Shown: positions 7,989 to 17,532, counted from the stretch's first letter. The stretch is 64,000 bases of DNA from Enterococcus moraviensis ATCC BAA-383 (GCF_000407445.1 NZ_ASWB01000003.1:372001-436000), one strand, 5' to 3'. A program made the numbers and translations. The notes: a model not told the origin generated them from the letters alone.

Positions 7989-8714
7989 TCACATATCTGC
8001 TGATGTGAAAACCTCTGATACATCATCATCTTCTTCTAGTTTGTCGATCAAGATTTGTAGCTGTTCTTGTTGGTCTTGTTCCAATTCTACCAATGTTTGA
8101 GGAACCATTGTTAACTCCGCTTGCGCTAAAGTATATCCCTCTTTTTCCAACACATCTCTAACTGTTGTAAACTCTTCTGGTGCTGTGTAGATTTCAAATG
8201 CTTCTTCTGATGTTTCGAGATCTTCCGCTCCTGCTTCAAGTACATTTTCAAACATCGTATCCTCATCTACAGATAATCCTGAACGCTCAATTGCGATATA
8301 TCCTTTACGATCAAACATATAACTAACCGACCCTGTTTCACCTAAAGAACCACCATTTCTAGTAAAGGCTACTCGGACATTCGTTCCTGTTCGATTTCGA
8401 TTATCCGTTAATGCATAGACTAAAATGGCAACGCCAGCTGGGCCATATCCTTCATAAGTAATCTCATCATAATGCTCATTTTCACCTGCACTACTGGCCT
8501 TTTTGATTGCGCGATCAATATTGTCATTTGGCATATTAGCTGCCTTTGCCTTATCCATAACTAGTCTTAATGCTGCATTTGTTGCTGGATCTGCGCCACC
8601 TGCTTTAGCTGCCATATAAATTTCTCTTGATAGCTTTTGAAATATTTTCCCGCGTTTTGCATCTTGCGCATTTTTTCTACCCTGAATATTTTTCCATTTA
8701 CTATGACCTGCCAT
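7989..8714 (-). CDS. yebC: YebC/PmpR family protein (TACO1 family)
   Basis: The 241-aa product starts [20 protein letters not shown], diagnostic of the family, and continues with [19 protein letters not shown]. Members were long annotated as DNA-binding regulators, and recent work assigns them to relieving ribosome stalling at proline-rich stretches. The ATG at 8714 is preceded by GGAGGAG and matches the family start. A further 26 in-frame codons upstream do not. Single gene; no operon partner is visible. Confidence 0.95.
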   Translation of the reverse strand: MAGHSKWKNIQGRKNAQDAKRGKIFQKLSREIYMAAKAGGADPATNAALRLVMDKAKAANMPNDNIDRAIKKASSAGENEHYDEITYEGYGPAGVAILVYALTDNRNRTGTNVRVAFTRNGGSLGETGSVSYMFDRKGYIAIERSGLSVDEDTMFENVLEAGAEDLETSEEAFEIYTAPEEFTTVRDVLEKEGYTLAQAELTMVPQTLVELEQDQQEQLQILIDKLEEDDDVSEVFTSADM

Positions 8715-8917
8715 TATTTCTCCTCCTATTTTAAATAGCGTAGCACGCTTATTTAGCCTTGTCAGAAGAATTGGAAAAATTAAACGCGGCAACTTTTTGC
8801 CTCAATTTATTTTTATTTCTTCCGAAAGACCAGCCTGTCAAGTTTCCTTACTTTCTATTTTACTATGCTTCTAAATAGTTGCAAGCTTTACTCTTGATTA
8901 AAGGAAAACGAGAATAA

Positions 8918-8950
8918 GGGTGGAAATGACTCCATGAGTCCATCCCACCC
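8918..8950. repeat. Small intergenic hairpin element
   Basis: GGGTGG and CCACCC enclose GACTC/GAGTC, giving a strong interrupted hairpin between two minus-strand genes. A related sequence with ACTC-TGC-GAGTC and a GGGACAT arm lies near 62358-62375. The two may be copies of a short dispersed element, or this may serve as a terminator for the 69-aa gene. Confidence 0.45.
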
Positions 8951-9021
8951 CTAAGGCATCAAGTTAAAAAATAACTCCTAAAAAAATAACCACTTCGGTC
9001 TCAACCACGTTCTTATTTTGT

Positions 9022-9231
9022 TTAATCAACAATAATCAAACAAAGTTCACTATTTCGCAATCGGAATCTTTCTCCGTCTTTAAATGGAATCGTACTTTCT
9101 TCTTGTGCGCCACTTAGTAATTGAATGTTAATACATTCAGAATCCGGAAAAATGCGATAAGCTAACATTCCTAAACCTGCTAGTGTTGCAGTATCTCTTG
9201 TATTACTTTTTTTAATCGTCAAATACTCCAT
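9022..9231 (-). CDS. Hypothetical protein, 69 aa
   Basis: I do not recognise this protein. It begins MEYLTIKKSNTRDTATLAG from the ATG at 9231, with GGGGTGG 8 bases before it. An in-frame GTG upstream overlaps the ribosome site. It ends LRNSELCLIIVD. No signal peptide or membrane helix is seen. It follows the YxeA-like gene by 46 bp and may share its transcript. Confidence 0.55.
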   Translation of the reverse strand: MEYLTIKKSNTRDTATLAGLGMLAYRIFPDSECINIQLLSGAQEESTIPFKDGERFRLRNSELCLIIVD

Positions 9232-9277
9232 TATTTCCACCCCTTATTGTCATTATATAGGGGGCTTTTTCATTTTA

Positions 9278-9670
9278 CTACAATAAATGCCGAATCTTTT
9301 CCGGTAATTCTTCTTTATCGATTTCTTCCCATTTTAAAACGCTTTGTCCTTTCGTTTCTAGTTTAAGAAATTTGTCTGGCTTCATTTGTTTGCCAAATGA
9401 TATATATTCTATTTTCCGCTTTTTTCCATCGCCTGTATAACACGTTTGAAGGTAAACAAAATTCTCAATTTTACTCGTCGCATCAGGGAACTTATATTCA
9501 TACTTTTCAGTTGTTTTTGTATAAAGTGTTGCTGTTTTTACTAGTGGATTTAGTTGATCGATCAAACCAGCTGTGGTGGAAGTATTATTGTAGGTATACA
9601 CTCTAAGCGCTACAGCACATAGTGCCACAAAAATTAGTACGCCTACTATTGATTGGCAAAAATGTTTCAT
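9278..9670 (-). CDS. YxeA family protein (DUF1093)
   Basis: The 130-aa product has an N-terminal hydrophobic helix (SIVGVLIFVALCAVAL) that acts as a signal or anchor, then a small extracellular domain with the YxeA pattern: YKFPDATSKIENFVYLQTCYTG and KIEYISFGKQM. The family is of unknown function, usually about 110-130 aa and found in Firmicutes surfaces. I chose the ATG at 9670 over an upstream GTG. Confidence 0.75.
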   Translation of the reverse strand: MKHFCQSIVGVLIFVALCAVALRVYTYNNTSTTAGLIDQLNPLVKTATLYTKTTEKYEYKFPDATSKIENFVYLQTCYTGDGKKRKIEYISFGKQMKPDKFLKLETKGQSVLKWEEIDKEELPEKIRHLL

Positions 9671-9771
9671 TCGGTCCACTTCGCTTCCACTCGTTTTTAT
9701 ACCACTTTTCTATAGTAGTTTTTTCTTGTACATATTACATCCAGCTTGAGACCTATATTTGGGCAAAAAAT

Positions 9772-9807
9772 AAAAACAAGACTAGAAATATTCCATGTCT
9801 TGTTTTT
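9772..9807 (-). terminator. Terminator after the VanZ-like gene
   Basis: Perfect 11-bp arms AAAAACAAGAC and GTCTTGTTTTT surround a 14-base loop. The U-tract is present in both directions. Confidence 0.8.
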
Positions 9808-9848
9808 ATTCACCTCATTTGATGTAATTGGAACTAATCTACTGTGAT

Positions 9849-10352
9849 CTATTTTTTTCTCAATTTTTTTATACCGATCACAAACAGACAGATCAAAACC
9901 GCTGTCAGTGCTCCTATAGAATCAAGCATTACGTCCTGAAACAGCGGTGTGCGACCGCCAGTCAGCATTTGATGGTATTCATCCAATCCAGCATAACCGG
10001 TCGCAGCTAGCCAAGCAACAACACCTATCAGCAAAGGTTGTTTAACTTTCATATTCAGTCCAATAAACCAGCTACCACCTAATAAAAAGTATGTGCCAAA
10101 ATGCGCCCCTTTGCGAATAAAAAATTCTATAAATTTCGCATATCCTTTCGCTTGAATACTTACTTCACTTCCAGCGTAATTGAACGAAATTCCCTTTAGT
10201 TGATCTTCAAATGGATGGTTACCCAGCAAGTTATCTAATAAGCCCACTTGGGATTGTTGTTCATATGTTTGAGAAGAACTATAAAATAAAATAGCCATGA
10301 TCAAAAATGCCAAAAATATGTAAAAATTACTATTTTTTAATTGCTTCTTCAA
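9849..10352 (-). CDS. VanZ family membrane protein
   Basis: The 167-aa protein has four predicted membrane helices and the VanZ signature RKGAHFGTYFLLG followed by DEYHQMLTGGRTPLFQDVMLD. Characterised homologues give low-level resistance to teicoplanin and lipoglycopeptides by an unclear mechanism, and most chromosomal copies have no known role. There is nothing like a van operon nearby. It is divergent from the oligoendopeptidase gene. The C-terminus is basic (KKLRKK). Confidence 0.88.
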   Translation of the reverse strand: MKKQLKNSNFYIFLAFLIMAILFYSSSQTYEQQSQVGLLDNLLGNHPFEDQLKGISFNYAGSEVSIQAKGYAKFIEFFIRKGAHFGTYFLLGGSWFIGLNMKVKQPLLIGVVAWLAATGYAGLDEYHQMLTGGRTPLFQDVMLDSIGALTAVLICLFVIGIKKLRKK

Positions 10353-10468
10353 TTCGTCACCTCATTTCATTTACTATAGTAGCCTTTTTAGACAAAATAA
10401 ACAATCACTCATTCTTTTTTTCTTGTGATATACTAGAAGAAATGAATATAAGAAAGAAGGAATCATAT

Positions 10469-12274
10469 ATGACTTACTCACTCATTTGGGATCTAGATAG
10501 CATCTTCCCTGGAGGTAGCCATTCAGTAGAACTGGAACAACGATTAACAACATTACAAGAACAAAGCGCTAACTATCATCAACTGATTGAACAATGGTCA
10601 CCTGAAAAGGATACTGATTATCAAGAATTACAACAAATTTTGGCCATACAAGCAACGATTTCAGATGGTTTTTCTCAATGTAGCAGCTTTATTACTGCAT
10701 TATCTTCTGCTGATACGAAAGATAAAAAAGCTAAAATTTTATCTGGGGATTTATTTTCTCTCTTACCAGCAATTCAGTTAGCTGAAACAATTTTCACCAA
10801 AAAATTGACAGAAATTTCTGATACACATTGGCAATCCCTAACCACATTACCCGCTTTTGAATCCATAGCCTTTCGTTTAAATGAGATTCGTCGTGATGGA
10901 CAGCAATTACTATCTGAAAAAGAAGAAAATATTATCAATACATTATCTTTAGATGGACTAAATGCTTGGAGTAGTCATTACGACACTATCGTTGCCAGCA
11001 TTTTAATTCCATTTAACGAAGATGGTCAGACAACCTTTTTATCTGCTGGTCAAGCGTTCAACAGAATGATGAGTGACCCCGATCCGAAAATTCGTGCGGC
11101 GCTATTCTCTGAATGGGAAAAAGCATGGAGTGAAAAAGCACCATTATTAGCAGATACGTTAAATCATTTAGATGGCTTCCGTTTAAGTGAATACAAGCTA
11201 CATGGTGTCACTGATTTCTTAGAAAAACCGTTAAATTACAACCGAATGAAAAAAGAAACGTTAGATGTGATGTGGGCGACCATTCAAAAGAACAAACAAC
11301 CTTTCATCGATTTTCTAACACGTAAAGCACAGTTATTTGGAAAAGAAAAGATGGATTGGCAAGATCAAGATGCTCCGATCATATTAGGCGATTTGCAAGA
11401 GAAATCCTACAGTTTTGATGAAGCAGCTGAATTTATTTTGGAAAACTTTGAAAAATTCAGCCCTAAAATGGCAACTTTCGCTAAAGGTGCCTTCGAAAAT
11501 AGTTGGATTGAAGCGGAAGATCGTCCTGATAAACGGCCTGGTGGCTACTGTACCGAACTTCCTGAAACGAAAGAATCTAGAATTTTTATGACTTTTGGCA
11601 ATTCAATCAACGAAGTTGCAACGTTAGCGCACGAATTAGGTCATGCTTTCCATAGTAGTGTGATGTGGGATCTTCCTGCCCTTGACCGTGAATATGCAAT
11701 GAATGTCGCAGAAACAGCAAGTACATTCGCAGAACTGATCGTAGCTGATGCAACATTGAAAAAAGCAGAAACGCCTGAAGAAAAAATCAACCTGTTAGAT
11801 ACTAAGATGCAAAATGCAATTGCAATGTTTATGAATATTCATTCCCGTTTTATTTTTGAAAATAGTTTTTATGAAGCACGTCAAAACGGCTTGTTAAGCG
11901 AGGATGAAATAACAGAATTAATGCTTGAAGCTCAAAAAGAAAGTTACCAAGATAGCTTAGGAACGTATCATCCACATTTTTGGGCGAGCAAATTACATTT
12001 CTTTATTGATGATGTTCCATTTTATAATTTCCCTTATACCTTTGGCTATTTATTCAGTATGGGAATTTACGCATATGCGAATAAACAAGGGAGTGATTTT
12101 GAAGATCAATACATTGCATTGCTTCGAGATACTGCCTCAATGACGTCAGAAGACTTGGCTCAAAAACATCTTGGCGTTGATTTAACAAAACCAGATTTTT
12201 GGCAAGCTGGAATTGACCAAGTAATCAAAGATGTAAATGAATTTATGGAATTAACCGAAGCTTATATTGACTAA
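10469..12274 (+). CDS. pepF: M3 family oligoendopeptidase (PepF type)
   Basis: The 601-aa zinc metallopeptidase carries HELGHAFHS (HExxH) at about residues 387-395, with downstream Glu-bearing helices and the family C-terminus (FPYTFGYLFSMGIYAYA). It would cleave oligopeptides of roughly 6-20 residues in the cytoplasm. The start at 10469 has AGAAAGAAGG 9 bases upstream and gives the normal family length. A 162-bp in-frame upstream extension overlaps the divergent vanZ promoter. A palindromic terminator follows at 12332. Confidence 0.93.
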   Translation: MTYSLIWDLDSIFPGGSHSVELEQRLTTLQEQSANYHQLIEQWSPEKDTDYQELQQILAIQATISDGFSQCSSFITALSSADTKDKKAKILSGDLFSLLPAIQLAETIFTKKLTEISDTHWQSLTTLPAFESIAFRLNEIRRDGQQLLSEKEENIINTLSLDGLNAWSSHYDTIVASILIPFNEDGQTTFLSAGQAFNRMMSDPDPKIRAALFSEWEKAWSEKAPLLADTLNHLDGFRLSEYKLHGVTDFLEKPLNYNRMKKETLDVMWATIQKNKQPFIDFLTRKAQLFGKEKMDWQDQDAPIILGDLQEKSYSFDEAAEFILENFEKFSPKMATFAKGAFENSWIEAEDRPDKRPGGYCTELPETKESRIFMTFGNSINEVATLAHELGHAFHSSVMWDLPALDREYAMNVAETASTFAELIVADATLKKAETPEEKINLLDTKMQNAIAMFMNIHSRFIFENSFYEARQNGLLSEDEITELMLEAQKESYQDSLGTYHPHFWASKLHFFIDDVPFYNFPYTFGYLFSMGIYAYANKQGSDFEDQYIALLRDTASMTSEDLAQKHLGVDLTKPDFWQAGIDQVIKDVNEFMELTEAYID

Positions 12275-12331
12275 TCTAGTGCAGTTTTAACAAGTAATTT
12301 GTTGAAACTGCTCTTTATTTTGCGAAAAAAA

Positions 12332-12357
12332 AAGAATCAGACAATTGTCTGATTCTT
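12332..12357. terminator. Bidirectional terminator between pepF and the SagA-like gene
   Basis: A perfect 26-bp palindrome centred on ACAATTGT. On the minus strand it is followed by a run of nine T, so it mainly ends the convergent SagA-like transcript. Confidence 0.85.
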
Positions 12358-12378
12358 AAATAGTTGAACTAAATTTGA

Positions 12379-13701
12379 TTACATACGTACAGCGAAACTT
12401 GGTGTAAATGAACCAACATTGCTGTATTCAACGCCTGTACTTTCGTTCCCAGCGTGGATATAACCGCCGCCACCTGTAGCAATCGCTACGTGGTAAGAAG
12501 CACCTGGGCTACCCCAGAAATATAAATCTCCTGCTTGAGCTTCCGCTACAGAGATACGAGTACCAGCACTTTCTTGTGCTACTGTGTATCCACCGACATT
12601 ACGGCCAGTTGAGTTCATAAATGCATAATACACTAAACCTGAACAGTCAAAGCTGTTTGGACCTTTAGAACCCCATACATATGGTTTACCAACTTGAGCT
12701 GCTGCAATAGAGATTGCAGAACCGCCAGTTGATGGTGGTAAAACTGGTGTTTCTGGTTCTGGTGCAGGTGGTGTTGGTTCTGGTTGAGGAGTTGGCTCAA
12801 CTGTTCCACTACCCTCATTGTTCGTTGGAGGTGTCACACCTGTATTATTGTTATCAGTGTTATTGTTATTATTTGTTGAAGTTTCAGTTGTTGATTCTTC
12901 AGTAGTTGAAGATGAAGCAGGTGTAGTGCTTGGTTTTGTAGCTTTAGCAGCTGCAGCTTCTTCAGCTGCTTTTTTAGCATTCGCAGCTACTACTTTTTCT
13001 TGTTCAGCAATACGAGCTTGTTCAGCAATTGCCGCTTCTTTTTCTTTAACTAAGCCAGCTTTTTGATCTTCAGCAGTTGCTCTTTCAGCAGCTAATGTTG
13101 TTTGTAATACGTTCAAATCAGCTTCTGCTTTAACAAGATCACCTTTTTGAGCTTCAAGTTCTACTTGATTATCTTGTAATTCTTTTAATTTTTCTTCGTT
13201 TTCAGCTTTTTTAGATTCAACTGATTTTTTGTCTTCTTGTTGTTGTTTTACTAAATCATTATTTGCATTTACAATCGTAGACATTGCTGTTACACGAGTA
13301 ATAGCATCTGAAACTGATTTAGCATTCAATAATGCATCCATGTAGCTTGTGCTGTTACCATTAACTTGTACGTCACGCGCTTGGTTTTGAATCGCTACTT
13401 CACGTTTTTCGATACGTTTTTTAAGTTGTTTGATTTCTTTTTCTAAATCAGTAGATGTTGATCTTAATTTACTTTGTTCAGCTAATAATGTTTCAGCTTT
13501 TTCATTAATAGAAGCAACTTGGCTTTGTACTGCAGCCACTTGACTTTGAGCGTCCGCTTCTTGAGATTTCAATCCAGAAATTGTTTGGTCTTTTTGTTGA
13601 ATTTTTGAGTCCACTTCATCTGCTGAGGCCATTGTTGGTAATGCTACAGACGTAAGGGCTAATGAGCAAATCATTAGTAATGGTAATACACTTTTCTTCA
13701 C
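12379..13701 (-). CDS. sagA: Secreted NlpC/P60 peptidoglycan hydrolase, SagA/P54 type
   Basis: The 440-aa product has a signal peptide (cleavage after about residue 27, TMASADE), a long coiled coil (about 30-240), an Ala/Lys stretch, a Thr/Asn/Pro-rich linker, and a C-terminal NlpC/P60 domain with DCSGLVYYAF (catalytic Cys), YHVAIATGGG (His) and HAGN. SagA-type enzymes are secreted DL-endopeptidases that trim cross-linked peptidoglycan during division and release muropeptides. GGAGG precedes the start. Its N-terminal half is paralogous to the next gene and the two share a promoter block, while mreD-mreC lie farther upstream, as in other enterococci. Confidence 0.9.
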   Translation of the reverse strand: MKKSVLPLLMICSLALTSVALPTMASADEVDSKIQQKDQTISGLKSQEADAQSQVAAVQSQVASINEKAETLLAEQSKLRSTSTDLEKEIKQLKKRIEKREVAIQNQARDVQVNGNSTSYMDALLNAKSVSDAITRVTAMSTIVNANNDLVKQQQEDKKSVESKKAENEEKLKELQDNQVELEAQKGDLVKAEADLNVLQTTLAAERATAEDQKAGLVKEKEAAIAEQARIAEQEKVVAANAKKAAEEAAAAKATKPSTTPASSSTTEESTTETSTNNNNNTDNNNTGVTPPTNNEGSGTVEPTPQPEPTPPAPEPETPVLPPSTGGSAISIAAAQVGKPYVWGSKGPNSFDCSGLVYYAFMNSTGRNVGGYTVAQESAGTRISVAEAQAGDLYFWGSPGASYHVAIATGGGGYIHAGNESTGVEYSNVGSFTPSFAVRM

Positions 13702-13764
13702 TATTCATTCCTCCGGTTTTTTCACTTATAATATATTCATCTTTTGAGTAATTTACATTCTTTT

Positions 13765-13823
13765 ATTAACAACGAAATCATTGTATCATAGTCACATGTC
13801 ATACAGATAAAGAAAATGTTACA
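13765..13823 (-). promoter_or_regulatory. Promoter block of the SagA-like gene, shared with its paralogue
   Basis: Read on the minus strand it holds TGTAACA, then TTATCTGTATG, then a TACAAT -10 (13780-13785), then CGTTGTTAAT. The same ordered elements occur at 15415-15473 before the paralogue. The -35 position (TATCTG, 18-bp spacer) is far from consensus, which suggests activation by a regulator. WalR is the natural candidate for cell-wall hydrolases but this is inferred. Confidence 0.55.
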
Positions 13824-13962
13824 GAAGTATTTCATTTTTGAAAGACAAGTATGACGGCTGATATAACGGTCTTTTCACAGGTTTTTCCTTTATGAAAATC
13901 AACTAAATTTAAACTTCGTACTAGTTTTATCTCCATACGTCAACATTTGCTATAGTACAAAC

Positions 13963-14005
13963 AATCCCTAACAGCAATTTCATTGAGATTTTGCCGTTAG
14001 GGATT
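13963..14005 (-). terminator. Terminator of the CHAP-type hydrolase gene
   Basis: AATCCCTAAC and GTTAGGGATT form a 10-bp stem, extended by GCAA/TTGC, just beyond the stop codon. The U-tract is only moderate on the minus strand. Confidence 0.65.
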
Positions 14006-14022
14006 TGATTTTTCAACTTAGA

Positions 14023-15351
14023 TTATCCTGGAAAACGCCATACAACTGCTCTGAAGTTTGCCGCATATGGACTTGGTGTCCAACCAGTAGTTGTTGAAAC
14101 ATATCCAGAACCAGCCGGATTATTTGATTCAACAATTTGAACTGAACTACCTTTGACACCAACAACTAAGACTGTATGAACTCCGTCTAGCCAAGCATCT
14201 GGACTAAGTGCATTTTCGTATTGGACAACATCGCCAACTTGAACATCAGACCAAGAAACTTGTACTGCGCCTGACTGAGTGTATCCACTATGAGGTCCAC
14301 CTGGTGTAAATCTTACTCCTGCTGCATTTAACCAATTTTGTACAGCAACAATACATTCACCACTTTGACCCCAACCAGTTGGGTTTGTTTGACCGACAGC
14401 ATTCAACGCAATTTGTGCTGCCTTTTTCTTCGCAGCTGAAACGCCACCAGTACCGATACTGCTACCGCCGCTAGTGTTATTACCACTAGGTGTCTCTACT
14501 GCTTTTGGCGCTTCCGGTGTTGTGCTCGTTGTGCCGTTTTCTTCTACAAGATTTGTTTGAGCTAGACCAGGATTTGCAGCTTGTGCTTCAGCTAATTTTA
14601 CTGCAGCTGCAGCTTCTGCTTTTCTTTGATCTTCTGCTTGTTTCGCTTGTTTTGCTTGTTCTTGTTCTAATTTCTTTTGAGCGGCAGCTTTTTGTGCAAC
14701 AAATTCAGATTTTTTACTTTCTTCTGTTGAACGTTGTGCTTCCAAATCATTTTTAGCAATTTCTTGTTCAAGCTTTAAATTATTTAAAGTATCTTGCTTA
14801 CTTTTTAAATCTTTGGTAGACGTTTCTAAAACTGAAATCTGTGTTTCTACTGTTTCAGACTTTTTCTCTACGTCTTCTTTATCAGATGTTTGTTGTTCTA
14901 ATAGTTCATTATTGGCATTCACTAATGTTGTGATTCCTTGAACTCGGCTGATTGCATCTGAGATCGATTCAGAGTTAACGATGACATCTAAATAATTAGT
15001 GCTTGTTCCACTGACTTGAACATCGCGCGCTTGATTACGCATTTGAACTTCTCTTTTTTGAATACGAACATTTAAGTCAGAGATTTCACTATATAATTTT
15101 GTTATTTCGTTTTTAAGTGTCTTTTTCTTAGCCGTTAATTCATCGATTTTTGTTGCTGTAGTCAGCATATCCGATTCGATTGCAGCTAATTTCGTTGCCG
15201 CTTCTGATTCTTTTGTTTTTAGTCCATTAATGATTTCATCTTGTTGTTCAATCTTTGTATCATAGTCATCCGCAACTGCAGCCATAGGCAAGGCAACTGA
15301 AGTGAGCGTAATTGAACAAACCATTAATGCTGATAATATACTTTTTTTCAC
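14023..15351 (-). CDS. Secreted coiled-coil hydrolase with a CHAP-like C-terminal domain (SagA/SalA family)
   Basis: The 442-aa protein has a signal peptide (ending near AAVADD), a coiled coil of about 220 residues closely related to the neighbouring SagA-like protein (both contain RNQARDVQV), an Ala/Gln-rich helix and a Gly/Ser linker. The last 130 residues are not NlpC/P60: GECIVAVQNWL (candidate catalytic Cys) and DGVHTVLVVG (candidate His) look like a CHAP-type amidase/peptidase. It probably acts on peptidoglycan at the septum. It follows mreD on the same strand across about 240 bp. The exact domain name is uncertain. Confidence 0.82.
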   Translation of the reverse strand: MKKSILSALMVCSITLTSVALPMAAVADDYDTKIEQQDEIINGLKTKESEAATKLAAIESDMLTTATKIDELTAKKKTLKNEITKLYSEISDLNVRIQKREVQMRNQARDVQVSGTSTNYLDVIVNSESISDAISRVQGITTLVNANNELLEQQTSDKEDVEKKSETVETQISVLETSTKDLKSKQDTLNNLKLEQEIAKNDLEAQRSTEESKKSEFVAQKAAAQKKLEQEQAKQAKQAEDQRKAEAAAAVKLAEAQAANPGLAQTNLVEENGTTSTTPEAPKAVETPSGNNTSGGSSIGTGGVSAAKKKAAQIALNAVGQTNPTGWGQSGECIVAVQNWLNAAGVRFTPGGPHSGYTQSGAVQVSWSDVQVGDVVQYENALSPDAWLDGVHTVLVVGVKGSSVQIVESNNPAGSGYVSTTTGWTPSPYAANFRAVVWRFPG

Positions 15352-15414
15352 GTTTTAATCCTCCAGCATTTACTATATATATGAGTTATAGGTATCATTT
15401 CTGTCTTAGTCTAA

Positions 15415-15473
15415 ATTAACAACGTGATTATTGTAACATAGCAGTATGACATACAGATAAAAAGGATATTACA
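15415..15473 (-). promoter_or_regulatory. Promoter block of the CHAP-type hydrolase
   Basis: Contains in the same order as 13765-13823: TGTAATA, TTATCTGTATG, a TACAAT -10 and CGTTGTTAAT. The conserved spacing between two diverged paralogues marks these bases as functional. Confidence 0.55.
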
Positions 15474-15589
15474 AAATTGTTTCATGAATCCCATTTAAAT
15501 AACACCAGTGATTTTTAGAGATTTAAATAAGATTATTTTTAAATAATGACACCAGGCTGTATTACGTGGTGCTAAAAAAGAAAAAAAGA

Positions 15590-16105
15590 CTATTCATTGC
15601 CGAATAATCTTTTTAATGGATAAGAAAAAATAACAAATATCAACATATTAAAAAGCAATGTTGGGCCTAAAACCTTCGTGATAAATAATAAAGGAGCCAC
15701 ATTTGATAGGTGAAAAATAATTTGTAGTCCCACTGCAATCAATTCATACGTCGTTACAAAAATAACCATTCCAAAAAACGCAGTAAGCAAATTGGTGTGA
15801 ACTACTCGCTGAAATCGGTACATCATCATAACCGTTGCTGTTAAAGCAACGGTATAAATTCCAATGATTCCAATATAGTAACTGTCACAAATCAGCCCCA
15901 AGACTATTGCTGCAATCAACAAATAACGTTTTGACAGGGTAGGGACTGCCATCAAAAATGCTAACAACATAAAGTGCGCATTTGCAAAATAAACATTATC
16001 TGTTAAATTTAACGCTCCCTGTGTCAATTGACCATCGATCAGCATTAATAAAAAGAAAACTACTGGCGCATAGTACTTTACATTTTCTTTTCGGATTATT
16101 TGCAT
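15590..16105 (-). CDS. mreD: Rod shape-determining protein MreD
   Basis: The 171-aa, very hydrophobic protein has five or six membrane helices and the size of MreD. It starts one base after the mreC stop, with the ribosome site GGGGGAG inside the mreC end, so the two are translationally coupled. MreC-MreD link the cytoplasmic wall-synthesis machinery to the periphery. In ovoid cocci they support peripheral growth although MreB is absent, and no mreB is present here. Confidence 0.88.
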   Translation of the reverse strand: MQIIRKENVKYYAPVVFFLLMLIDGQLTQGALNLTDNVYFANAHFMLLAFLMAVPTLSKRYLLIAAIVLGLICDSYYIGIIGIYTVALTATVMMMYRFQRVVHTNLLTAFFGMVIFVTTYELIAVGLQIIFHLSNVAPLLFITKVLGPTLLFNMLIFVIFSYPLKRLFGNE

Positions 16106-16106
16106 C

Positions 16107-16967
16107 TTACTCCCCCGCTCCAGCTAATCTTTTGATGATTGTCACAACAGGTATATTATACATTTCTGCATACGGTTTAACATAAACTTCTCGATCTAAC
16201 CCGTAACTATCTGGTTTGACTTTTTGAACCACCCCTACAGGTAAATTCGCTGGAGAATTTTGTCCTAACCCAGATGTTTGAACAATGTCGCCCTCTTTGA
16301 TATCCATATCACCAACCAATTGACTCACAATCAGCGTATTTTCTTTGTCATCATAATTCTTCAAAAGTCCATATGAATCCCCTTTTTCAGAGTTGATTTG
16401 AACTGGGAAATGATTCGAATTTTGGTTTTTAGATGTTAATAGTTCAACTTTGGATGATGTCGCATTCACTTCGATAACCCGACCAATCAACCCTTTTTGC
16501 GCTAAAACAGCCATGTTTGGTTCGATCCCATCATTAGATCCACGATCAACAATCAATAAATCTTGCCACATATCTGGCGAGCGTGAAACGACTGTTGCTG
16601 TTACTTTCTCATAATTGCCTAACGTTTCATTCAACGCTAATTCTTTTTTCAATGTTTCATTTTCTTTTTTCAAATTGTCATTTTGGATGGATAATTCACC
16701 ATACCCATCAATTCTTTCTTTTAATCGTTCATTCTCATCGTAGGTATTGAAAAGAGAGCTGATTGACGATACGCCACTCCCAATCATTCTAGCTGGAAAT
16801 GAGATCACCTTGTCAACAAAGCCTACACTATCATTGACTGCCGATTGACCTAGATTGGTTTTCCCGTCGTTCGCTCTGTGAGCCGCAGTTAAACTAATAA
16901 TGGTAACTACGATGATCACTATGACCAACGTGATAATTATATTTTTATTTGGATTAAATTTTTTCAC
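16107..16967 (-). CDS. mreC: Rod shape-determining protein MreC
   Basis: The 286-aa protein has one N-terminal membrane helix (IIITLVIVIIVVTIISL), a short coiled coil (ENERLKERIDGYGELS) and the extracellular MreC beta-barrel domain (VLAQKGLIGRVIEVNATSSKVELL). I chose the GTG at 16967 (GTG AAA AAA TTT) because GGGGTG lies 5 bases upstream and the N-terminus VKKFNPNKN matches the family. A longer in-frame start at 17027 is less likely. First gene of the mreCD unit. Confidence 0.88.
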   Translation of the reverse strand: MKKFNPNKNIIITLVIVIIVVTIISLTAAHRANDGKTNLGQSAVNDSVGFVDKVISFPARMIGSGVSSISSLFNTYDENERLKERIDGYGELSIQNDNLKKENETLKKELALNETLGNYEKVTATVVSRSPDMWQDLLIVDRGSNDGIEPNMAVLAQKGLIGRVIEVNATSSKVELLTSKNQNSNHFPVQINSEKGDSYGLLKNYDDKENTLIVSQLVGDMDIKEGDIVQTSGLGQNSPANLPVGVVQKVKPDSYGLDREVYVKPYAEMYNIPVVTIIKRLAGAGE

Positions 16968-17238
16968 ATCGACACCCCGAATAATCTTTAGACTGATAGC
17001 AATAATTTTACCACTAATTAAAGGCAAACAAAAGAGCTGTGGTACGTCTTTACTTAATTTTATTAAATAAAGTTTCTATATGGTTGAAATCACTGTGTGA
17101 ATAAGCAATTCATGTTGTAGTTAAACGTGCTTATTTCGTTTCAAATTTAAAATAGACTGTCTTTTGTGAGTGCCCGAGAAATTCAAGAAATAGCTAGCAC
17201 TTCGACTTGTTCCTTGAGCCTTTTTAGCAAGCACTTTA

Positions 17239-17532
17239 CTATTTATACTCTATTTCAATTTTCATCATAGGGTATTTTCTATTAAAGTTATAAAGCATCT
17301 CTTTTAATAAAGTTGCTTCGTCTGGAATAAAATTTTCCAACTCTAACCAATGTTCAAGTATTATTTTCTCTGGTAATTCAACTAAACCAGTTATAGTATC
17401 CCAAAAAGCATCCCAATTTTCTCCATAATAATCAGGAAAATCAAGCTTTTTTTTTAATAAAATTTGTAACTCTTTTTTTGTTGTTACTTTTTTTAAATCT
17501 ATCGTAACTTCCTTTTTTATCGAATCGCGCAT
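17239..17532 (-). CDS. Barstar-family RNase inhibitor (orphan immunity protein)
   Basis: The 97-aa protein shows the barstar pattern: IDLKKVTTKKELQILLKKKL, then FPDYYGENWDAFWDTITGL, the helix and loop that block the barnase active site. GTAGGAGTGG precedes the ATG at 17532. On the same strand just upstream lies a remnant of an LXG toxin whose tail carries a barnase-like GRVWREAD motif, so this is probably its surviving immunity gene, the last unit of the cassette array. Confidence 0.85.
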   Translation of the reverse strand: MRDSIKKEVTIDLKKVTTKKELQILLKKKLDFPDYYGENWDAFWDTITGLVELPEKIILEHWLELENFIPDEATLLKEMLYNFNRKYPMMKIEIEYK

